Numbered from the stretch's first letter, positions 9,244 through 16,977 are shown. The stretch: DNA of 25,270 bases from Paraclostridium ghonii (GCF_023653455.1 NZ_JAKEDR010000033.1:1-25270); one strand, 5' to 3'. The notes: a model not told the origin generated them from the letters alone. Made by a program: numbers and translations.

Positions 9244-10265
9244 AGCTTTACTCCTTCATGGGTATTTACAACTTTACCAATTATATAAGCTTGTTCTTTA
9301 TTGTCATTTATATAATTAGTTATTTCATTTGCTTTATCCGAATCAACGATTATTACAAGCCCTATCCCCATATTAAAACTTTTATGAAGTTCTATTTCAT
9401 CTATTGAATTAAATTTTTCTATCATTTTAAATATAGATGGTTTTTCCCAAGAATTTTTATTTATGTTTATCCCAAGTCCATTTGGTATAACTCTTGGAAT
9501 ATTTTCTATAACTCCTCCACCAGTTATATGAGCTATAGCTTTTAATTCATATTTTTTTATTAGATCCATTACAAGTTTCACGTATATCTTTGTAGGAATA
9601 AGTAGTGCTTCTCCTAAAGTCATTTTTAATTCTTCTATATAATCAGTTAATTTATATTTGTATTCTTCTAAAAATATTTTTCTTATAAATGAGTATCCAT
9701 TACTATGAATTCCACTTGATGATATTCCTATTAACACATCTCCATCTTTAACGTTTTGCCCACTTATTATTTTATTTTTATCTGCTATTCCTACTGAAAA
9801 ACCTGCTAGGTCATAGTCTTCTTCTTTATACATCCCAGGCATTTCAGCAGTTTCTCCACCTATAAGTGCACATCCTGATATCTTACATCCTTCAACTATT
9901 CCAGATACTATATCATCTATTTTTTCAGGTACTAACTTTCCTGTAGCTATATAATCTAAGAAAAATAAAGGCTTAGCTCCTTGGCATATAAGGTCATTAA
10001 CACACATTGCAACCAAATCTATTCCTACAGTATTATGAATGCCCATCATTTGAGCCAATTTTAACTTTGTACCAACTCCATCTGTAGAAGATAGTAAAAC
10101 AGGCTCATCCATGTTTACAAAGTCTTTTAAACTATATAGTCCACTAAAGTTACCTAAATCTCCTATAACATTTTTATCATATGTTCCTTTGATTTTATCT
10201 TTTATAAGATTAACAGCTCTATTTCCTTCATCTATGTCTACACCTGAAGTTTTGTAAGTTAACAT
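9237..10265 (-). CDS. purM: Phosphoribosylformylglycinamidine cyclo-ligase (AIR synthetase)
   Basis: ATP-dependent closure of the imidazole ring, FGAM to AIR. The protein is 342 aa, standard for the family, and belongs to the same superfamily as the PurL synthetase halves. Diagnostic motifs are STDGVGTKLK at 60-69 and GGETAEMPGMY at 136-146, with AHITGGG and a late NMGIGLVI. It overlaps purF by 7 bp at its start and purN by 7 bp at its end, so the three genes are tightly coupled in translation. Confidence 0.97.
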   Translation of the reverse strand: MLTYKTSGVDIDEGNRAVNLIKDKIKGTYDKNVIGDLGNFSGLYSLKDFVNMDEPVLLSSTDGVGTKLKLAQMMGIHNTVGIDLVAMCVNDLICQGAKPLFFLDYIATGKLVPEKIDDIVSGIVEGCKISGCALIGGETAEMPGMYKEEDYDLAGFSVGIADKNKIISGQNVKDGDVLIGISSSGIHSNGYSFIRKIFLEEYKYKLTDYIEELKMTLGEALLIPTKIYVKLVMDLIKKYELKAIAHITGGGVIENIPRVIPNGLGININKNSWEKPSIFKMIEKFNSIDEIELHKSFNMGIGLVIIVDSDKANEITNYINDNKEQAYIIGKVVNTHEGVKLC

Positions 10266-11629
10266 GATATTAGTTCCCCCTCATCAATTTTTTCAACTGG
10301 ATATTTCCCATCAAAACATGCCTTGCAAAAAGTTGATTTATTTTCTGTTGCTTCTAAAGTTCCTTCTATGCTTAAGAATTTTAATGTATCACAGCCTATA
10401 TAATCTTTTATTTCATCTAAATTATATTTTGAAGCTATTAAATTAGATCTATGTGGAGTATCTATCCCGTAGTAACATGAGTGTGTTACTTGAGGAGAGG
10501 TTATTCTTAAATGTATTTCCTTTGCACCTGCATCTCTTAAAGACTTAACAATTTGCTTAGAAGTTGTTCCTCTAACTACAGAATCATCTACCAAAACAAT
10601 TGATTTTCCTTTTACTACATTGCTTAAAGGATTTAATTTTATTTTAACTCCTATTTCTCTTTCTTTTTGAGTAGGCTTTATAAATGTTCTACCAACATAT
10701 CTATTTTTCACAAGACCTTCTGTAAGTTTTACTCCACTGGCGTTTGAATATCCTATTGCTCCAGCCCATCCAGAATCAGGAACAGGAACTACTACATCAG
10801 CTTTTATATTTTCATCTTGTGCCAATATCTCGCCACACTTAACTCTAAATCCATATACATTTACATCATCTATAGTTGCATCATTTCTTGCAAAATATAT
10901 ATGTTCAAATATACAACTTGATTTTATAGGTTTATAGTTTTCTCTATAGTGATATGAACTTAATTTATTATCTTTTATAACTACTATTTCTCCAGGTTCA
11001 ATATCTCTAATAACTTCTCCACCTAAAATATTTATTGCACAATCTTCTGATGCTACTATATACATATCATCTTTTTTTCCTAATAATAAAGGTCTAAATC
11101 CATGTGGATCTCTTACTGCTACAAGTTCATTTTCACTACTTGATATAACTAGTGAATATGCTCCTTTTATATAATCCATTGTTATTTTTAAACTATCAAC
11201 TATATCTCCTTTATAGTATCTAGCTAGTATACAAAGAATAGCTTCTGTGTCCGAATCTGATTGAAGCATATATCCTTCTTCTTCTAACATATTTCTTAAA
11301 TAATTTGTATTAACAAGATTTCCATTGTGAGCTATTGATAATTGTCTTTTTCTACATCTACCTACTAATGGTTGACAATTATCTAAACTACTTCCTCCTG
11401 CAGTGGAATATCTTACGTGTCCTATTCCTATATTTCCTTTTAAATTTTCCAACACACTAGTCTTAAAGACATCTCCTACAAGACCCATGTCTTTTTTGTA
11501 GTTTATATGTGCGTCGTTTAAAACAGATATTCCACAACTCTCTTGCCCTCTATGTTGTATAGAGTATAATGCATAATATAATTCTTTAGATATATCTCTA
11601 TCTGAGTATATTCCTACTACACCGCACAT
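10259..11629 (-). CDS. purF: Amidophosphoribosyltransferase
   Basis: First committed step of purine synthesis: PRPP plus glutamine to phosphoribosylamine. The protein begins MCGVVGIYSD, so the nucleophile Cys2 is exposed simply by removing Met; there is no 11-residue propeptide as in B. subtilis PurF. Four cysteines (239, 385, 435, 438) match the B. subtilis-type Fe-S ligands, including the same 146-residue spacing between the first two and a terminal CxxC, so an oxygen-sensitive [4Fe-4S] form is expected. The PRPP loop IVLVDDSVVRGTT is at 344-356. Site GGGGGA precedes the ATG, and the gene starts 16 bp after purC. Confidence 0.97.
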   Translation of the reverse strand: MCGVVGIYSDRDISKELYYALYSIQHRGQESCGISVLNDAHINYKKDMGLVGDVFKTSVLENLKGNIGIGHVRYSTAGGSSLDNCQPLVGRCRKRQLSIAHNGNLVNTNYLRNMLEEEGYMLQSDSDTEAILCILARYYKGDIVDSLKITMDYIKGAYSLVISSSENELVAVRDPHGFRPLLLGKKDDMYIVASEDCAINILGGEVIRDIEPGEIVVIKDNKLSSYHYRENYKPIKSSCIFEHIYFARNDATIDDVNVYGFRVKCGEILAQDENIKADVVVPVPDSGWAGAIGYSNASGVKLTEGLVKNRYVGRTFIKPTQKEREIGVKIKLNPLSNVVKGKSIVLVDDSVVRGTTSKQIVKSLRDAGAKEIHLRITSPQVTHSCYYGIDTPHRSNLIASKYNLDEIKDYIGCDTLKFLSIEGTLEATENKSTFCKACFDGKYPVEKIDEGELISC

Positions 11630-11645
11630 TTAAACATCCCCCTGA

Positions 11646-12341
11646 CTAATTTTCTATCCTAGATAAAACTTCTGTATACCCTTCAACTAAATCTCCTAAA
11701 TCTTTTCTAAATCTATCTTTATCAAACTTTTCATTTGTATATACATCCCATAATCTACAAGTATCTGGTGATATTTCGTCTGCTAATATTATATTTCCAT
11801 TAACATCCTTACCAAACTCTAATTTAAAGTCAACTAACTTGAAATTTAATTTTAAGAAAAACTTCTTCATTATCTCATTAATTTTTAAAGTTTCTTGCTT
11901 TAAAAATGCTATTTCGTCTCTAGTAGCAAGTTTCATAGCTACTGCATGATCATCATTTAACATCGGATCTCCATAATCATCGTTTTTATAAGATAATTCA
12001 AATATAGGTTCTTCTAAAGCTATTCCTTCCTTTATTCCATATCTTTTGCAAAATGAACCCGCTGTAATATTTCTCACTATTACTTCAAGTGGTAATATTT
12101 CAACTTTCTCAACTATCATCTCTCTATCTGATATCCCTTTTATAAAATGTGTTTTTATACCTTCTTTTTCTAACATTTTAAACATTGCTGTAGAAATTTT
12201 ATTATTTAATATTCCTTTTGAATTTATTGAAGCTTTCTTTTCTCCATTAAAAGCTGTTGCATCATCTTTATAATAAACCAAATACTCATTTTCATTTTCT
12301 GTACTAAATATTTGTTTTGCTTTCCCTTCGTATAATAACAT
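11646..12341 (-). CDS. purC: SAICAR synthetase
   Basis: ATP-dependent condensation of CAIR with aspartate. The 231-aa length is usual for a monofunctional bacterial PurC. Motifs: N-terminal LLYEGKAKQIFST, VIVRNITAGSFCKRYGI in the middle, and LADEISPDTCRLWD near the C-terminus. A GGGGG site precedes the ATG. It starts 5 bp after the purE stop, so purE and purC are surely cotranscribed. The next enzyme, adenylosuccinate lyase PurB, is not encoded in the window. Confidence 0.97.
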   Translation of the reverse strand: MLLYEGKAKQIFSTENENEYLVYYKDDATAFNGEKKASINSKGILNNKISTAMFKMLEKEGIKTHFIKGISDREMIVEKVEILPLEVIVRNITAGSFCKRYGIKEGIALEEPIFELSYKNDDYGDPMLNDDHAVAMKLATRDEIAFLKQETLKINEIMKKFFLKLNFKLVDFKLEFGKDVNGNIILADEISPDTCRLWDVYTNEKFDKDRFRKDLGDLVEGYTEVLSRIEN

Positions 12342-12346
12342 TTATA

Positions 12347-12823
12347 TTACCCCCTTAAATTTTTATCATCTTCTAATACTTTTGCTTCCATTTCTTTTCT
12401 ATAATTTTTCAACTGCTCTTTTATCTTTGGATATTTTATACTCATTATTTGTGATGCCATTAACGCTGCATTTATTCCTGAATCTATAGTTACAGTAGCT
12501 ACAGGTATACCTTGTGGCATTTGAACTATTGAAAGAAGTGAATCTAACCCATCCATTGTAGACGACTTTATAGGTAATCCTATGACAGGTATTAAAGTAT
12601 GTGATGCTATTACCCCTGGTAAATGTGCTGCTTTTCCTGCAGCTGCTATTATTACGTCTGTATCATTTTCAATTTCATTTAAAAAAGTTGTTAATTGATG
12701 AGGTGTTCTATGAGCTGATAATGCTCTTGCTACAACTTCTATTCCGAACATTTCTAAAAGCTCTATTCCTTTTTCTAACTTCGGATAATCTGATTTTGAA
12801 CCCATAACTACAGCTATTTTCAT
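12347..12823 (-). CDS. purE: N5-CAIR mutase / AIR carboxylase, catalytic subunit
   Basis: Makes CAIR from AIR, either via N5-CAIR with PurK or directly with CO2. I place the start at the ATG of MKIAVVMGSKSD because AGGAGG lies just upstream; an in-frame ATG 51 bp earlier has no such site and would add an unlikely AT-coded leader. The product is 158 aa. The signature SAHRTP (His38) is of class I type, and SIVQMPQGIPVATV is typical. The loop that reads AGGAAHLPG in E. coli is AGKAAHLPG here (Lys64). No purK accompanies it. It is the first gene of the operon, about 80 bp downstream of the predicted promoter. Confidence 0.95.
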   Translation of the reverse strand: MKIAVVMGSKSDYPKLEKGIELLEMFGIEVVARALSAHRTPHQLTTFLNEIENDTDVIIAAAGKAAHLPGVIASHTLIPVIGLPIKSSTMDGLDSLLSIVQMPQGIPVATVTIDSGINAALMASQIMSIKYPKIKEQLKNYRKEMEAKVLEDDKNLRG

Positions 12824-12884
12824 ATTAATCCTCCTTATTTTTACGTATATATATTTTTTTGTTTTTTTGAACATACGTCATATA

Positions 12885-12952
12885 ACGAACTTTATACTTA
12901 GATGATATACCATTATACGTATATTATCAAGCTTATTTTTAATTTTGTTCGT
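12885..12952. promoter_or_regulatory. Candidate PurR-type operator pair around the purE promoter
   Basis: Two ACGAAC boxes in opposite orientation bracket the promoter: minus-strand ACGAAC at 12947-12952 (context AATTACGAACAAA) and plus-strand ACGAAC at 12885-12890 (context TATAACGAACTTT). Both resemble the Bacillus PurBox AWWWCCGAACWWT with the first C replaced by A. The inner spacing is 56 bp, much wider than the 16-17 bp of Bacillus PurBox pairs, so regulation by PurR is an inference. Confidence 0.45.
12902..12930 (-). promoter_or_regulatory. Promoter of the pur operon
   Basis: On the minus strand, TTGATA (12925-12930) and TATCAT (12902-12907) are separated by exactly 17 bp, each matching 5 of 6 consensus bases. 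Transcription would start near 12895, leaving a leader of about 70 nt before purE. No purine riboswitch core (GTTTCTACC) is present in this leader. Confidence 0.6.
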
Positions 12953-12961
12953 AATTTTATT

Positions 12962-13001
12962 CAAAAACAAAAAGAGCTATCTATTTTAGACAGCTCCTTT
13001 T
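12962..13001 (-). terminator. Terminator downstream of the 43-aa gene
   Basis: Read on the minus strand, AGGAGCTGTCT and AGATAGCTCT form a hairpin with an AAAAT loop, followed by a T-rich tract (TTTTTGTTTTT). It starts 14 bp after the small gene's stop and insulates it from the pur operon promoter. Confidence 0.8.
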
Positions 13002-13014
13002 GTAAATAATCAAA

Positions 13015-13146
13015 TTATCCAAAATGCTTATTTAATTTTTTAGTTACATCAAACCCTAAATCTGCACCTATTATTAGTCCAAATACAATAGCATAAGCTA
13101 AATCCACAAACCAAAATATTACAGATTTTTTGTGCATCTTATTCAT
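13015..13146 (-). CDS. Small membrane peptide, 43 aa, unknown function
   Basis: A short ORF starting MNKMHKKSVI and ending KKLNKHFG. A basic N-terminus is followed by one hydrophobic helix (roughly residues 9-30, with glycines in the second half) and a short lysine-rich tail, so it is probably a single-pass membrane peptide. Support for translation: AGGAAGTGAT upstream of the ATG and a terminator right after the stop. It lies 56 bp downstream of the PepSY-like gene, so the two could share a transcript. I do not recognise a family. Confidence 0.6.
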   Translation of the reverse strand: MNKMHKKSVIFWFVDLAYAIVFGLIIGADLGFDVTKKLNKHFG

Positions 13147-13202
13147 AATATCACTTCCTATTAAGTATATAGTTTAATTGTACTATTAGAAGTTATATAT
13201 TT

Positions 13203-13571
13203 CTACTCATTCATTATATCTTTTATTTTACCTGTATTGATGTTAACTTCAAACCAGCCACTTGTTGCAACATGACTTTCTTCTTCGTTAGTTATAACAT
13301 CATATGCATGTACTGTATATATATCTTTAGATTTACTATCTATTTCTACAAATTTTGGAATGTACATATTCTTTTCTTTCATATATTTTTTAACTAAATC
13401 TACTGCTTCTTTTTCAGTTATTTTTTTTGCATTGCTATCTTTAGATTTATACATTACTTCTTTTGTAGTTTTTTGTGTAGTGTTTAAATTTTTATCTGAA
13501 GTACTAGCGTATCCTATAACTAAAAACCCTGATATAAATATACTAGTTATCAAAACTCCATATAATTTCAT
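13203..13571 (-). CDS. Secreted PepSY-like small protein
   Basis: A 122-aa protein with an N-terminal signal sequence (KLYGVLITSIFISGFLVIGYAS), then a Ser/Thr/Lys-rich linker and a compact domain starting ITEKEAVDLVKKYM. That start, together with the closing GWFEVNINTGKIKDI, resembles PepSY-type repeats (helix, then strands ending in a 'vNantGKI' turn). PepSY domains are often extracytoplasmic and linked to peptidase inhibition or envelope functions; no specific role can be given. There is no lipobox cysteine. The start has GGAGGACGG upstream. Neighbours are the 43-aa peptide downstream and the toxin island upstream. Confidence 0.65.
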   Translation of the reverse strand: MKLYGVLITSIFISGFLVIGYASTSDKNLNTTQKTTKEVMYKSKDSNAKKITEKEAVDLVKKYMKEKNMYIPKFVEIDSKSKDIYTVHAYDVITNEEESHVATSGWFEVNINTGKIKDIMNE

Positions 13572-13687
13572 ATCCGTCCTCCATATTACAATATTTATTA
13601 TCTAATATGATTTACATATTTATGAATTTCATTCAAAATTCTACTAATTTGTAAATTTATATTGGAGTTTAGTTAAATAAAAGAAGA

Positions 13688-13759
13688 GGGAGTGAGAGTA
13701 TATTTTAGCTACATTTCAAGCATCTTTTTAGCTTGTGTAGCAAAATGCACTCTCACTCC
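13688..13759. repeat. 73-bp palindromic repeat, left copy
   Basis: A near-palindrome: the outer arm GGAGTGAGAGTATATTTT is answered by AAAATGCACTCTCACTCC, with inner arms GCTACA/TGTAGC and CAAGC/GCTTG. It matches the copy at 16978-17050 in the same orientation with three substitutions. The last codons and stop (13709-13711) of the Imm22-like gene lie inside it. T-rich minus-strand sequence follows, so it may also terminate that gene. Confidence 0.85.
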
Positions 13760-14098
13760 TTTAATATTTCCATTAGAATACTCCAAATTATATACTAAAA
13801 TAACTGTGTTAACATCTTGTTCTACACTACTTCCTATAATATTTTTTATTTTTGGAATAATGACATCTTCATATGAACACCCTAATAGTAAATTTTCTAT
13901 ATGGTTATTTATATCTTCATATCTTACTTTTTCAATAAAATCTTCTTCAATATCATCAATATCGATTTTAAAATTTCTTAAAAATTTTGATGGTTCACAA
14001 TCTCCATCTTCTGTATATTTAATTTCTACATAATCATTTAAAAATTCACTTATACTAGTATTTCCTAGCCACAATGAAACTACACCTTCTCTTTCCAT
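13709..14098 (-). CDS. Immunity protein 22 (Imm22/DUF4284)-like protein
   Basis: A 129-aa acidic cytoplasmic protein that I assign to the Imm22-type immunity family from its opening VSLWLGN, the central EDG/PSKFL...FKIDIDDIEEDF block and the late ILVYNLEYSNG. Such proteins neutralise a toxin domain encoded just upstream. Here the upstream partner is the broken toxin cassette at 14120-14613, so the gene looks like an orphan immunity gene kept after its toxin decayed. Its final codons (GVRVHFATQAKKMLEM) run through the 73-bp palindrome, whose second copy would encode almost the same tail. The start has only a modest GAGAGGCG site. Confidence 0.7.
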   Translation of the reverse strand: MEREGVVSLWLGNTSISEFLNDYVEIKYTEDGDCEPSKFLRNFKIDIDDIEEDFIEKVRYEDINNHIENLLLGCSYEDVIIPKIKNIIGSSVEQDVNTVILVYNLEYSNGNIKGVRVHFATQAKKMLEM

Positions 14099-14119
14099 TA
14101 TTAATTCGCCTCTCTAGTA

Positions 14120-14613
14120 TTACTTTAATCTTAATCCTTTTGGTAATGAAGTTATCCCCCTTCTAATCTATAATTAGACCAGTTATTTAACCTTCTTATA
14201 AATGAATAATCATCCATTGATGAGTTAATTATACTTATTAACTCATTATGTGCTCTTGTTGGACCTAACCCTCCATGTTGTCCTGTAGGATTCTTAAATT
14301 TAACATCTGATATTACCGACCTCAAGTCTTTTATTCGTTCAGCAGTTACATCCCAGTACTTAAACTTAGGAGCTTGTGATACTAAATTCCACTCATTCAA
14401 ACCTCCTGGGGCTCTTAATTATCTCTCTATTTTCTTTCGTATACTTTTATTTTCCCATAATTCATCTAACTCTTCACTAGTAAGAGAATTTAAAAACCCG
14501 TTAACCCCACCTTTTTTAGAAATCTGAATATCTTTTGCGGTTAATTCACCAGCTTGTGTAACTGCTTCAGTTACCTTACATTTAATCTTTATTTTCATAT
14601 TATGGGTTAACAA
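14120..14613 (-). pseudogene. Decayed orphan polymorphic-toxin C-terminal cassette
   Basis: On the minus strand this begins with LTHNM, the Hint-domain end found intact in the 554-aa toxin, through a shared 15-bp sequence (14596-14610 and 15593-15607). It continues in one frame for 64 codons, hits a TAA (14419-14421), then goes on in the same frame as LRAPGGLNEWNLVSQAPKF and so on, down to NWSNYRLEGG. A run of five Gs (14156-14160) then shifts frame: with six Gs it would read on as GITSLPKGLRLK and stop at 14120. The 'RAPGG.xEW ... HNEL ... LPKGLR' layout recalls toxin C-termini of Hint-type polymorphic toxins, but I cannot name the activity. No upstream secretion domain is attached. An Imm22-like gene follows at once. 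Confidence 0.75.
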
Positions 14614-14652
14614 TAAAAATTTAATGTTGTAGACTATTTTAACTATAAAAAA

Positions 14653-14704
14653 CGCCCTTTATATTATCAGTTTATATTATTTAAACTGTGTAATATAAAG
14701 GGCG
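14653..14704 (-). terminator. Terminator after the CdiI-like immunity gene
   Basis: Minus-strand CGCCCTTTATATTA (14691-14704) pairs perfectly with TAATATAAAGGGCG (14653-14666), with an inner stem CAGTTTA/TAAACTG, followed by TTTTTT. It separates the active toxin-immunity pair from the orphan cassette, so the orphan is not obviously transcribed from the toxin promoter. Confidence 0.85.
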
Positions 14705-14831
14705 CATATCAATACCTACACTACTGATATTTTCCATACCAAAAAATTCGTTAAAATGTCTTATTTTCAACTTAATTTAAATCCATTTGTGGCTTGCCAT
14801 ATACATCCATTAAATTATTTATATTTAATAT

Positions 14832-15125
14832 TTATGAATTCTCCAATTTTTTCTTTATACTGTTTAATATATTAATAATTAGCACTATATACTGGCTTTT
14901 ATCTTCATAATATATTGATGTATTCTCGCTTACTATATTAATCTTATTTTCATCACTAACATCTGAATTAAGAAATATTGTGATGAACTCAGTAGCATAT
15001 ATAAGATAATCCCTACTCTCCTCATCTAAAATTTCCTTAATCGCATCCTCTACCGATTCAATATCTTGATGAAAATTCCCTCTTAAAAAATTTATAAAAT
15101 CATCTTTCATTTCACTTTCTAACAT
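14832..15125 (-). CDS. CdiI-like contact-dependent inhibition immunity protein
   Basis: A 97-aa acidic cytoplasmic protein. The stretch INFLRGNFHQDIES, followed by an acidic helix and a late YYEDKSQY, resembles the 'GYFHQD' immunity proteins annotated as contact-dependent growth inhibition system immunity proteins. It starts 14 bp after the toxin stop codon with a good GGAGGAAG site and is followed by a strong terminator. Position and family make it the likely antidote to the RNase A-like domain of the 554-aa toxin, but binding is inferred, not shown. Confidence 0.75.
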   Translation of the reverse strand: MLESEMKDDFINFLRGNFHQDIESVEDAIKEILDEESRDYLIYATEFITIFLNSDVSDENKINIVSENTSIYYEDKSQYIVLIINILNSIKKKLENS

Positions 15126-15139
15126 ATGTCTTCCTCCAT

Positions 15140-16804
15140 TTATTTAGTTGGATACCCTGTTAGTATATAGTATCCACCTTTGCCATCTTTTTTTAATACA
15201 ATCATTCCATTGTACATATCTTTTGCTAAACTTTCCCCTCTCTTAACTCCAATACCTATTAAATCTTCTTCTATCCCTTTATAGTCTAATACTAACTTAT
15301 TTCCTTTTTTACTATCTAATAACCATTCATTAATTTTAACCTTATTATTTTTATCACATAATATTTTATAGCATACATCTTCAGCTATATTTTTATCAGA
15401 AAAAGAAGATGAACCTGATATTTTAGGTTGTTTTTTCAACCTTTCCAATAATTCTTTTTCAGATTTTCCTACATGTTTTTCTAATAGATGACCTCCCATT
15501 GATTCATGTACATCTAATCCTCCATTTAAAATATCTTTTATATTTCTAGGGTTTGCCCCATCTATAATCTCTTTACAATTAACCTTCCTTCCCATATTAT
15601 GGGTTAATACTTCATCCTTTCCTGTATAATAATTATGATTATCTGCTACAGTTAGGTTATATGTATTGATTGGGTACTCTCTACTTTTATATTCTACTTC
15701 AATTATCTTCTCATAACTTCCATTAGATAGTTCTATGTAATCATTCTCTTTTATCTCTAGTGCTGGTGTCCACCACTTATCTTTTATCATAAACAAGTGC
15801 CCTGTTGTACCTTCTATTATACTATTTTCAGTCTTTATTACGCAACTTTCATAGGTACTATTTTTATGTATTTCTATAACTTTCTTATACTCTTTTATAC
15901 CTAATTCTTCATTCTTACTTAATACTAAATCTCCTACTTTTATTTCTTTTATAAATTTTAATCCATCTATAGTTTTTACTAAAGTATCACCTACTAAACA
16001 ACCATTATTTATGCATACTTGTATATCCTTTGATAATTCATCAGTTACCGTATTTAATGGAACTTCACCTTTATTTTTTATCCATGTAACATAATCATTT
16101 TTCCCTAAATCTAGAGTTGCTTCTAATACATTTTTAAATTCTTTCTCTCCTTTTGATATTATTTCTAATGTTTCTTTTTTAGCTAATTTAGCTAGTTTTT
16201 TCTCTTCAACTTTAGCTGTCGCTTTTCCTATATCTACAACTTTATCTCCTAGCTTTAATAAATCTGATGCCTTATCCATATATTTTAAGCCTTTTACAGA
16301 ATCTCCTATGAATGGAACCATTGCTACAAAGCTTATTAATGCTCCTGATATATCTCCTCTTGCTAGTGATATTACTCCATTTATTCCATCACATATATCT
16401 CCTACCACTGGAATAAATCCTGCTAAATCGAGTGCTACTTGAACTCTATTTAAAATAGTATCTAATTCATTTGTTATTTCTATATTATTTTTTTTTGAAT
16501 ATTTGGCTACATCTTGTGTAAACTTATTAGCTAAATTTTCATCTACTTCTTTTATTTTTTGTGAAAATGCATTTATGTTTTCTATAAGTATTTCTGTATC
16601 TTCTATGTCTTTTGATACTTGTCTTTCTCTATACTCTAACTCTCTTAAAATTTCACCTTTACTGTTATAATAATTTTCTAAATCGTGTAGTTCATTTAAT
16701 GCATTTTTTATTTGTATTTTTTCATTTTCTAAATTGATTACTATATTTTTAAGATTGTTTATTATGTTGTTTGTATTTCCATAATCTATTTGTATTCTCC
16801 TCAT
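15140..16804 (-). CDS. Polymorphic toxin: coiled coil, pretoxin, Hint, RNase A-like domain
   Basis: A 554-aa modular toxin. Residues 1-110 are an alpha-helical coiled coil without a signal peptide, resembling WXG/LXG-like heads of type VII-type exported toxins. Residues 121-175 form a pretoxin block of two hydrophobic hairpins (AGFIPVVGDICDG; MVPFIGDS). Residues 269-403 are a Hint protease: Cys269 after NNG, TTGH ending at His336, and VLTHN ending at Asn403, all intact, so self-cleavage could free the last 151 residues. That C-terminus fits the bacterial RNase A-like CdiA-CT fold: His444 in EKHVGKS, Arg455 11 residues later, a SSSFSD turn, and Thr549/Tyr551 in YYILTGYP, matching the His, Arg, Thr, Tyr set I recall for the Yersinia kristensenii CDI toxin. 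Site GGGGAG precedes the ATG. No separate WXG partner or secretion gene is visible. Confidence 0.85.
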   Translation of the reverse strand: MRRIQIDYGNTNNIINNLKNIVINLENEKIQIKNALNELHDLENYYNSKGEILRELEYRERQVSKDIEDTEILIENINAFSQKIKEVDENLANKFTQDVAKYSKKNNIEITNELDTILNRVQVALDLAGFIPVVGDICDGINGVISLARGDISGALISFVAMVPFIGDSVKGLKYMDKASDLLKLGDKVVDIGKATAKVEEKKLAKLAKKETLEIISKGEKEFKNVLEATLDLGKNDYVTWIKNKGEVPLNTVTDELSKDIQVCINNGCLVGDTLVKTIDGLKFIKEIKVGDLVLSKNEELGIKEYKKVIEIHKNSTYESCVIKTENSIIEGTTGHLFMIKDKWWTPALEIKENDYIELSNGSYEKIIEVEYKSREYPINTYNLTVADNHNYYTGKDEVLTHNMGRKVNCKEIIDGANPRNIKDILNGGLDVHESMGGHLLEKHVGKSEKELLERLKKQPKISGSSSFSDKNIAEDVCYKILCDKNNKVKINEWLLDSKKGNKLVLDYKGIEEDLIGIGVKRGESLAKDMYNGMIVLKKDGKGGYYILTGYPTK

Positions 16805-16865
16805 ACGTTGTTTTCTCCCCTATAGATTATCTCCCTTTACTTTTAATTATTTATATATCTACAAT

Positions 16866-16895
16866 ATTATATATTATTTTGTCTAATTTTGTAAA
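16866..16895 (-). promoter_or_regulatory. Promoter of the toxin-immunity operon
   Basis: TTTACA (16890-16895) and a perfect TATAAT (16866-16871), read on the minus strand, are 18 bp apart, about 60 bp upstream of the toxin ATG. It is the best sigma-A-like pair in this 323-bp spacer, whose rest holds the palindrome copy and the permease terminator. Confidence 0.6.
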
Positions 16896-16977
16896 TTATT
16901 ACATTTTTTTACAGTTGTTCATTCTTTAAAATGTAATTAATTTTAAAGTGTTTTATTTCTAGTTACACAACATAAAA

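Noticed and set aside
12824..12874. N-terminal extension of PurE (17 extra codons)
   Set aside because: No ribosome site upstream, AT-biased leader residues, and a strong AGGAGG before the internal ATG at 12821-12823.
12824..12960. Purine or ZTP riboswitch ahead of the pur operon
   Set aside because: Looked for the GTTTCTACC junction and the ZTP core on the minus strand; neither is present. The pbuG leader lacks them too.
13692..14033. Plus-strand 113-codon frame opposite the Imm22-like gene
   Set aside because: It starts inside the 73-bp palindrome, has no ribosome site, and the opposite strand encodes a recognisable immunity protein.
14419..14613. A free-standing 64-aa protein starting with TTG
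   Set aside because: Its first residues are the Hint junction LTHNM, it has no ribosome site, and the same frame continues past the stop as a toxin-like domain; it was treated as a pseudogene.
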